The notes beneath the pieces are model-generated. The model worked only from the letters and a program-made list of their open reading frames with translations, was not told the DNA's origin and did no database searches. DNA of 64,000 bases from Nematostella vectensis (taxonomy: Eukaryota > Cnidaria > Anthozoa > Actiniaria > Edwardsiidae): assembly GCF_932526225.1 (NCBI RefSeq), contig NC_064035.1, positions 1,156,501 through 1,220,500 on the forward strand, read 5' to 3'. The translations under genes were made by a program, and so were the position numbers. Below are positions 55,330 to 64,000 of this stretch, in pieces (the stretch's first letter is position 1; each line of letters opens with the position of its first letter).

Positions 55330-58300
55330 AGAAAAAAGCGAAAACATCAAGCCAACCCGACGCGCATCTAAAGGGTCATAGGTCAGGCAAGGCGAGTATC
55401 TAAGGGGTGCTAGATTAAGCCAGGTGCGTATCTAAAGGGCGCTAGTTTAGACCAGGCGCGTATCTATGGGTGATAGGTTAGACCAGGTGCGTGTCTAAGG
55501 GGTGCTAGGTTACGCCAGGCGTGTACCTAAGGGTTGCTAGGTTAGGCCAGGCGCGTATCTAAGGGGTGCTAGGTTAGACCAGGCGCGTATCTAAGGGGTG
55601 TTAGGCTAGACCAGGTGCGTATCTAAGGGGTGTTAGGTTAGACCAGGCGCGTATCTAAGAGGGTGTTAGGTTAGACAAGGCGCGTATCTAAGGGGTGCTA
55701 GGTTAGACCAGGCGAGTATCTATGGGGTGCTAGGTTAGACCAGGCGCGTATCTAAGGGGTGCTAGGTTAGACCAGGCGCGTATCTAAGGGGTGCTAGGTT
55801 AGACCAGGTGCGTATCTAAGGGGTGCTAGGTTAGAACAGGCGCGTATCTAAGGGGTGCTAGGTTAGACCAGGCGCGTATCTAAGGGGTGCTAGGTTAGAC
55901 CAGGTGCGTATCTAAGAGGGTGCTAGGTTAGACAAGGCGCGTATCTAGGGGTGTTAGGTTAGGCCAGGCGCGTACCTAAGGGGTGTTAGGTTAGACCAGG
56001 CGCGTATCTAAGGGGTGTTAGGTTAGACAAAGCGCGTATCTAAGGGGTGCTAGGTTAGACCAGGCGCGTATCTAAGGGGTGTTAGGTTAGACAAGGCGCG
56101 TATCCAAGGGGTGTTAGGTTAGACCAGGCGCGTATCTAAGGGGTTTTAGGTTAGACAAGGCGCGTATCTAAGGGGTGCTAGGTTAGACCAGGTGCGTATC
56201 TAAGAGGGTGCTAGGTTAGACAAGGCGCGTATCTAAGGGGTGTTAGGTTAGACAAGGCGCGTATCTAAAGGGTGTTAGGTAAGACCAGGCGCGTATCTAA
56301 GGGGTGCTAGGTTAGACCAGGTGCGTATCTAAGAGGGTGCTAGGTTAGACAAGGCGCGTATCTAAGGGTGTTAGGTTAGGCCAGGCGCGTACCTAAGGGG
56401 TGTTAGGTTAGACCAGGCGCGTATCTAAGGGGTGTTAGGTTAGACAAGGCGCGTATCTAAGGGGTGCTAGGTTAGACCAGGCGCGTATCTAAGGGGTGTT
56501 AGGTTAGACAAGGCGCGTATCCAAGGGGTACTAGGTTAGACAAGGCGCGTATCTAAGGGGTGCTAGGTTAGACCAGGTGCGTATCTAAGAGGGTGCTAGG
56601 TTAGACAAGGCGCGTATCTAAGGGGTGTTAGGTTAGACCAGGTGCGTATCTAAGAGGGTGCTAGGTTAGACAAGGCGCGTATCTAAGGGGTGTTAGGTTA
56701 GATAAGGCGCGTATCTAAGGGGTGCTAGGTTAGACCAGGTGCGTATCTAAGGGGTGCTAGGTTAGACCAGGTGCGTATCTAAGAGGGTGCTAGGTTAGAC
56801 AAGGCGCGTATCTAAGGGGTGTTAGGTTAGGCCAGGCGCGTACCTAAGAGGTGTTCGGTTAGACCAGGCGCGTATCTAAGGGGTGTTAGGTTAGACAAGG
56901 CGCGTATCTATGGGGTGCTACGTTAGACCAGGCGCGTATCTAAGGGGTGTTAGGTTAGACCAGGCGCGTATCTAAGGAGTGCTAGGTTAGACCAGGTGCG
57001 TATCTAAGGGGTGTTAGGTTAGGCCAGGCGCGTACCTAAGGGGTGTTAGGTTAGACCAGGCGCGTATCTAAGGGGTGTTAGGTTAGACAAGGCGCGTATC
57101 TAAGGGGTGCTAGGTTAGACCAGGCGCGTATCTAAGGGGTGTTAGGTTAGACAAGGCGCGTACCTAAGGGGTGCTAGGTTAGACCAGGCGCGTATCTAAG
57201 GGGTGTTAGGCTAGACCAGGTGCGTATCTAAGGGGTGTTAGGTTAGACCAGGCGCGTATCTAAGAGGGTGTTAGGTTAGACAAGGCGCGTATCTAAGGGG
57301 TGCTAGGTTAAACCAGGCGAGTATCTATGGGGTGCTAGGTTAGACCAGGCGCGTATCTAAGGGGTGCTAGGTTAGACCAGGTGCGTATCTAAGAGGGTGC
57401 TAGGTTAGACAAGGCGCGTATCTAAGGGGTGTTAGGTTAGACAAGGCGCGTATCTAAGGGGTGCTAGGTTAGACCAGGTGCGTATCTAAGAGGGTGCTAG
57501 GTTAGACAAGGCGCGTATCTAAGAGGGTGCTAGGTTAGACAAGGCGCGTATCTAAGGGTGTTAGGTTAGGCCAGGCGCGTACCTAAGGGGTGTTAGGTTA
57601 GACCAGGTGCGTATCTAAGGGGTGTTAGGTTAGACAAGGCGCGTATCTAAGGGGTGCTAGGTTAGACCAGGTGCGTATCTAAGAGGTGCTAGGTTAGACC
57701 AGGTGCGTATCTAAGAGGGTGCTAGGTTAGACAAGGCGCGTATCTAAGAGGGTGCTAGGTTAGACAAGGCGCGTATCTAAGGGTGTTAGGTTAGGCCAGG
57801 CGCGTACCTAAGGGGTGTTAGGTTAGACAAGGCGCGTATCTAAGGGGTGTTAGGTTAGACAAGGCGCGTATCTAAGGGGTGCTAGGTTAGACCAGGCGCG
57901 TATCTAAGGGGTGCTAGGTTAGACAAGGCGCGTATCTAAGGGGTGTTAGGTTAGACAAGGCGCGTATCTAAGGGGTGTTAGGTAAGACCAGGCGCGTATC
58001 TAAGGGGTGCTAGGTTAGACCAGGTGCGTATCTAAGAGGGTGCTAGGTTAGACAAGGCGCGTATCTAAGGGTGTTAGGTTAGGCCAGGCGCGTACCTAAG
58101 GGGTGTTAGGTTAGACCAGGCGCGTATCTAAGGGGTGTTAGGTTAGACAAGGCGCGTATCTAAGGGGTGCTAGGTTAGACCAGGCGCGTATCTAAGGGGT
58201 GTTAGGTTAGACAAGGCGCGTATCCAAGGGGTACTAGGTTAGACAAGGCGCGTATCTAAGGGGTGCTAGGTTAGACCAGGTGCGTATCTAAGAGGGTGCT

Positions 58301-61300
58301 AGGTTAGACAAGGCGCGTATCTAAGGGTGTTAGGTTAGGCCGGGCGCGTACCTAAGGGGTGTTAGGTTAGACCAGGCGCGTATCTAAGGGGTGTTAGGTT
58401 AGACAAGGCGCGTATCTAAGGGGTGCTAGGTTAGACCAGGCGCGTATCTAAGGGGTGTTAGGTTAGACAAGGCGCGTATCCAAGGGGTACTAGGTTAGAC
58501 AAGGCGCGTATCTAAGGGGTGCTAGGTTAGACCAGGTGCGTATCTAAGAGGGTGCTAGGTTAGACAAGGCGCGTATCTAAGGGGTGTTAGGTTAGACCAG
58601 GTGCGTATCTAAGAGGGTGCTAGGTTAGACAAGGCGCGTATCTAAGGGGTGTTAGGTTAGATAAGGCGCGTATCTAAGGGGTGCTAGGTTAGACCAGGTG
58701 CGTATCTAAGGGGTGCTAGGTTAGACCAGGTGCGTATCTAAGAGGGTGCTAGGTTAGACAAGGCGCGTATCTAAGGGGTGTTAGGTTAGGCCAGGCGCGT
58801 ACCTAAGAGGTGTTAGGTTAGACCAGGCGCGTATCTAAGGGGTGTTAGGTTAGACAAGGCGCGTATCTAAGGGGTGCTAGGTTAGACCAGGCGCGTATCT
58901 AAGGGGTGTTAGGCTAGACCAGGTGCGTATCTAAGGGGTGTTAGGTTAGACCAGGCGCGTATCTAAGAGGGTGTTAGGTTAGACAAGGCGCGTATCTAAG
59001 GGGTGCTAGGTTAGACCAGGCGAGTATCTATGGGGTGCTAGGTTAGACCAGGCGCGTATCTAAGGGGTGCTAGGTTAGACCAGGCGCGTATCTAAGGGGT
59101 GCTAGGTTAGACCAGGTGCGTATCTAAGGGGTGCTAGGTTAGACCAGGCGCGTATCTAAGGGGTGCTAGGTTAGACCAGGCGCGTATCTAAGGGGTGCTA
59201 GGTTAGACCAGGCGCGTATCTAAGGGGTGCTAGGTTAGACCAGGTGCGTATCTAAGAGGGTGCTAGGTTAGACAAGGCGCGTATCTAAGGGGTGTTAGGT
59301 TAGACAAGGCGCGTATCTAAGGGGTGTTAGGTAAGACCAGGCGCGTATCTAAGGGGTGCTAGGTTAGACCAGGTGCGTATCTAAGAGGGTGCTAGGTTAG
59401 ACAAGGCGCGTATCTAAGGGTGTTAGGTTAGGCCAGGCGCGTACCTAAGGGGTGTTAGGTTAGACCAGGCGCGTATCTAAGGGGTGTTAGGTTAGACAAG
59501 GCGCGTATCTAAGGGGTGCTAGGTTAGACCAGGCGCGTATCTAAGGGGTGTTAGGTTAGACAAGGCGCGTATCCAAGGGGTACTAGGTTAGACAAGGCGC
59601 GTATCTAAGGGGTGCTAGGTTAGACCAGGTGCGTATCTAAGAGGGTGCTAGGTTAGACAAGGCGCGTATCTAAGGGGTGTTAGGTTAGACCAGGTGCGTA
59701 TCTAAGAGGGTGCTAGGTTAGACAAGGCGCGTATCTAAGGGGTGTTAGGTTAGATAAGGCGCGTATCTAAGGGGTGCTAGGTTAGACCAGGTGCGTATCT
59801 AAGGGGTGCTAGGTTAGACCAGGTGCGTATCTAAGAGGGTGCTAGGTTAGACAAGGCGCGTATCTAAGGGGTGTTAGGTTAGGCCAGGCGCGTACCTAAG
59901 AGGTGTTCGGTTAGACCAGGCGCGTATCTAAGGGGTGTTAGGTTAGACAAGGCGCGTATCTATGGGGTGCTACGTTAGACCAGGCGCGTATCTAAGGGGT
60001 GTTAGGTTAGACCAGGCGCGTATCTAAGGGGTGCTAGGTTAGACCAGGTGCGTATCTAAGGGGTGTTAGGTTAGGCCAGGCGCGTACCTAAGGGGTGTTA
60101 GGTTAGACCAGGCGCGTATCTAAGGGGTGTTAGGTTAGACAAGGCGCGTATCTAAGGGGTGCTAGGTTAGACCAGGCGCGTATCTAAGGGGTGTTAGGTT
60201 AGACAAGGCGCGTATCTAAGGGGTGCTAGGTTAGACAAGGCGCGTATCTAAGGGGTGCTAGGTTAGACCAGGCGGGTATCTAAGAGGGTGCTAGGTTAGA
60301 CAAGGCGCGTATCTTAGGGGTGCTAGGTTAGACAAGGCGCGTGTCTAAGGGGTGCTAGGTTAGACCAGGTGCGTATCTAAGAGGGTGCTAGGTTAGACCA
60401 GGCTCGTATCTAAGGGGTGTTAGGTTAGACAAGGCGCGTATCTAAGGGGTGCTAGGTTAGACCAGGTGCGTATCTAAGAGGGTGCTAGGTTAGACAAGGC
60501 GCGTATCTTAAGGGTGCTAGGTTAGACAAGGCGCGTAACTAAGGGGTGCTAGGTTAGACCAGGTGCGTATCTAAGAGGGTGCTAGGTTAGACCAGGCTCG
60601 TATCTAAGGGGTGTTAGGTTAGACAAGGCGCGTATCTAAGGGGTGCTAGGTTAGACCAGGCGCGTATCTAAGGGGTGTTAGGTTAGACAAGGCGCGTATC
60701 TTAGGGGTGCTAGGTTAGACAAGGCGCGTAACTAAGGGGTGCTAGGTTAGACCAGGTGCGTATCTAAGAGGGTGCTAGGTTAGACAAGGCGCGTATCTAA
60801 GGGGTGTTAGGTTAGACCAGGTGCGTATCTAAGAGGGTGCTAGGTTAGACAAAGCGGCGCGTATCTAAGGGGTGTTAGGTTAGGCCAGGCGCGTACCTAA
60901 GGGGTGTTAGGTTAGACCAGGCGCGTATCTAAGGGGTGCTAGGTTAGACCAGGTGCGTATCTAAGAGGGTGCTAGGTTAGACAAGGCGGCGCGTATCTAA
61001 GGGGTGTTAGGTTAGGCCAGGCGCGTACCTAAGGGGTGTTAGGTTAGACAAGGCGCGTATCTAAGGGGTGTTAGGTTAGACCAGGCGAGTATCTAAGGGG
61101 TGTTAGGTTAGACCAGGCGCGTATCTAAGAGGGTGCTAGGTTAGACCAGGTGCGTATCTAAGAGGGTGCTAGGTTAGACAAGGCGCGTATCTAAGGGGTG
61201 TTAGGTTAGACCAGGCGAGTATCTAAGGGGTGTTAGGTTAGACCAGGCGCGTATCTAAGGGGTGTTAGGTTAGACCAGGCGCGTATCTAAGAGGGTGTTA

Positions 61301-63712
61301 GGTTAGACCAAGCGCGTATCTAAGGGGTGTTAGGTTAGACCAGGCGCGTATCTAAGGGGTTTTAGGTTAGACCAGGCGCGTATCTAAGGGGTGCTAGGTT
61401 AGACCAGGTGCGTATCTAAGAGGGTGCTAGGTTAGACAAGGCGCGTATCTAAGGGGTGCTAGGTTAGACCAGGTGCGTATCTAAGGGGTGTTAGGTTAGA
61501 CCAGTCGCGTATCTAAGGGGTGCTAGGTTAGGCCAGGCGTGTACCTAAGGGTTGCTAGGTTAGGCCAGGCGCGTATCTAAGGGGTGCTAGGTTAGACCAG
61601 GTGCGTATCTAAGGGGTGTTAGGTTAGACCAGGCGCGTATCTAAGGGGTGCTAGGTTAGACCAGGTGCGTATCTAAGGGGTGTTAGGTTAGACCAAGCGC
61701 GTATCTAAGGGGTGCTAGGTTAGACCAGGTGCGTATCTAAGAGGGTGCTAGGTTAGACCAGGCTCGTATCTAAGGGGTGTTAGGTTAGACAAGGCGCGTA
61801 TCTAAGGGGTGCTAGGTTAGACCAGGTGCGTATCTAAGAGGGTGCTAGGTTAGACAAGGCGCGTATCTTAAGGGTGCTAGGTTAGACAAGGCGCGTAACT
61901 AAGGGGTGCTAGGTTAGACCAGGTGCGTATCTAAGAGGGTGCTAGGTTAGACCAGGCTCGTATCTAAGGGGTGTTAGGTTAGACAAGGCGCGTATCTAAG
62001 AGGGTGTTAGGTTAGACCAAGCGCGTATCTAAGGGGTGCTAGGTTAGACCAGGCGCGTATCTAAGGGGTGTTAGGTTAGACCAGGCGCTTATCTAAGGGG
62101 TTTTAGGTTAGACCAGGCGCGTATCTAAGGGGTGCTAGGTTAGACCAGGTGCGTATTTAAGAGGGTGCTAGGTTAGACAAGGCGCGTATCTAAGGGGTGC
62201 TAGGTTAGACCAGGTGCGTATCTAAGGGGTGTTAGGTTAGACCAGGCGCGTATCTAAGGGGTGCTAGGTTAGGCCAGGCGCGTATCTAAGGGGTGCTAGG
62301 TTAGACCAGGCGCGTATCTAAGGGGTGTTAGGTTAGACCAGGCGCGTATCTAAGGGGTGTTAGGTTAGACAAGGCGCGTATCTAAGGGGTGTTAGGTTAG
62401 ACAAGGCGCGTATCTAAGGGGTGTTAGGTTAGACAAGGCGCGTATCTAAGGGGTGTTAGGTTAGACAAGGCGCGTATCTAAGGGGTGCTAGGTTAGACCA
62501 GGCGCGTATCTAAGGGATGCTAGGTTAGACCAGGCCCGTATCTAAGGGGTGTTAGGTTAGACCAGGCGCGTATCTAAGGGGTGCTAGGTTAGGTCAGGCC
62601 CGTATCTAAGGGGTGTTAGGTTAGACCAGGTGCGTATCTAAGGGGTGCTAGGTTAGACCAGGCGCGTATCTATGGGGTGCTAGGTTAGACCAGGCGCGTA
62701 TCTAAGGGGTGCTAGGTTAGGCCAGGCGCGTATCTAAGGGGTGTTAGGTTAGACCAGGTGCGTATCTAAGGGGTGCTAGGTTAGACAAGGCGCGTATCTA
62801 AGGGGTGCTAGGTTAGACAAGGCGCGTATCTAAGGGGTGCTAGGTTAGACCAGGCGCGTATCTAAGGGGTGTTAGGTTAGACCAGGTGCGTATCTAAGGG
62901 GTGCTAGGTTAGACCAGGCCCGTATCTAAGGGGTGTTAGGTTAGACAAGGCGCGTATCTAAGGGGTGCTAGGTTAGGTCAGGCCCGTATCTAAGGGGTGC
63001 TAGGTTAGACCAGGCGCGTATCTAAGGGGTGCTAGGTTAGACCAGGCGCGTATCTAAGGGGTGTTAGGTTAGACCAGGTGCGTATCTAAGGGGTGTTAGG
63101 TTAGACCAGGCGCGTACCTAAGGGGTGCTAGGTTAGACCAGGCGCGTATCTAAGGGGTGTTAGGTTAGACCAGGTGCGTATCTATGGGGTGCTAGGTTAG
63201 ACCAGGCGCGTATCTAAGGGGTGTTAGGTTAGACCAGGTGCGTATCTAAGGGGTGTTAGGTTAGACCAGGCGCGTACCTAAGGGGTGCTAGGTTAGACAA
63301 GGCGCGTATCTAAGGGGTGCTAGGTTAGACAAGGCGCGTATCTAAGAGGGTGCTAGGTTAGACCAGGTGCGTATCTAAGGGGTGCTAGGTTAGACCAGGC
63401 GCGTATCTAAGGGGTGCTAGGTTAGACCAGGTGCGTATCTAAGGGGTGCTAGGCTAGACAAGGCGCGTATCTAAGGGGTGCTAGGTTAGACCAGGTGCGT
63501 ATCTAAGAGGGTGCTAGGTTAGACCAGGCGCGTATCTAAGAGGGTGCTAGGTTAGACCAGGTGCGTATCTAAGGGGTGTTAGGTTAGACCAGGTGCGTAT
63601 CTAAGGGGTGCTAGGTTAGACCAGGTGCGTATCTAAGGGGTGCTAGGTTAGACCAGGCGCGTATCTAAGGGATGCTAGGTTAGACCAGGCGCGTATCTAT
63701 GGGTGCTAGGCT
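55330..63712. repeat. 8.4-kb 32-bp minisatellite with higher-order structure
   Basis: About 260 units of 31-33 bp, consensus ggttagaccaggcgcgtatc followed by taaggggtgcta, with recurring variants (acc/aca, gcg/gtg, gtgct/gtgtt, aagggg/aagaggg). Rare variants recur at fixed spacing: gttagataaggcgcg occurs near 56698, 58657 and 59750 (spacings 1959 and 1093 bp), while gtgttcggttag (56851 and 59903) and gctacgttagacc (both separated by 3052 bp) confirm segmental copying. It lies in the intron upstream of the first visible Ly6 exon. Confidence 0.95.
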
Positions 63713-64000
63713 ACTTTTTATCTCTAAGCAAAGGAAACCGTCTTTTTTACCCAATCATGCGATCAAATGCAAGAAAGGAATTTTTAAAATGCAATGTATA
63801 TTTTCCATTAAGGAATGCCTTAGTATTCTTCTTTGTTTTTGCCATCTTAAATTTTACGAAAATATTTTCGGCAAATTTCGCGAGTCTTTTATTTCGCTAT
63901 CACGGATTTCGCGAATTTGAAGTTCGAGTGACCTTTTTTCGTTGTTACAATAAAATGACGTTAACCGACTACTGAAACAAGACCACTAATTATATTAAAA
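63713..64000. other. AT-rich unique sequence at the window end
   Basis: Short frames only; none resembles a signal-peptide exon for the Ly6 gene on the minus strand. Confidence 0.4.

Noticed and set aside
55330-63712. CRISPR array
   Set aside because: Repeats are contiguous without unique spacers, the genome is eukaryotic, and no cas genes are present.

Overview
The window is animal nuclear DNA. Genes are split by GT-AG introns, domains are metazoan (WD40-SAM-U-box, discoidin/calcium-binding EGF, Ly6/uPAR, Mab-21/cGAS-like, RING), and non-LTR retrotransposons and foldback DNA elements are present. The domain mix and the AT-rich, repeat-laden, compact introns fit an anthozoan cnidarian such as a Nematostella-like sea anemone. 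That assignment is inference; no species marker was read. All exon joins below come from reading splice sites and checking phase by hand, without transcript data.

Layout. (1) 1-5.8 kb holds only tandem repeats, chiefly a 3.8-kb minisatellite built on CCAATA. (2) 6.3-9.3 kb (minus) is a probable three-exon gene for a small type II membrane protein, with a 48-bp minisatellite in its first intron. A frame-broken ORF follows at about 9.8-10.1 kb. (3) 13.3-22.7 kb (plus) is a five-exon, 411-aa RING-finger gene. Its fourth intron carries a 4.48-kb foldback DNA transposon with an exact 10-bp target duplication. (4) 23.8-29.5 kb is a LINE graveyard: a dead LINE split by a second, better preserved LINE, then an older third fragment. 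(5) 29.5-32.3 kb has palindromic element debris and three minisatellites; the last one includes the stop codon of the next gene. (6) 32.3-40.9 kb (minus) is a complete WDSUB1 orthologue in 11 exons. (7) 41.2-50.4 kb (plus) is a head-to-head neighbour: a 591-aa secreted-type single-pass protein with a discoidin domain and EGF repeats. The shared promoter and this gene's signal-peptide exon are duplicated in tandem. (8) 51.8-53.2 kb (plus) is a two-exon cGAS-like (Mab-21 fold) nucleotidyltransferase with its metal-binding triad intact, next to a 670-bp inverted-repeat element. (9) 53.7-55.3 kb (minus) has three exons of a two-domain Ly6/uPAR, probably GPI-anchored protein. Its first exon is not seen, and an 8.4-kb 32-bp minisatellite with kilobase-scale higher-order repeats separates the known exons from it.

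The recurring theme is tandem repeats that have captured gene signals. The most striking is in WDSUB1: the end of the exon before the SAM exon is amplified into 31 in-frame 30-bp units. Twenty-five of these keep a GTGAGT splice donor, and there is no stop codon through the array. The gene could therefore encode a splice-tunable linker of 0 to 300 residues between the WD40 and SAM/U-box halves of a predicted ubiquitin ligase.
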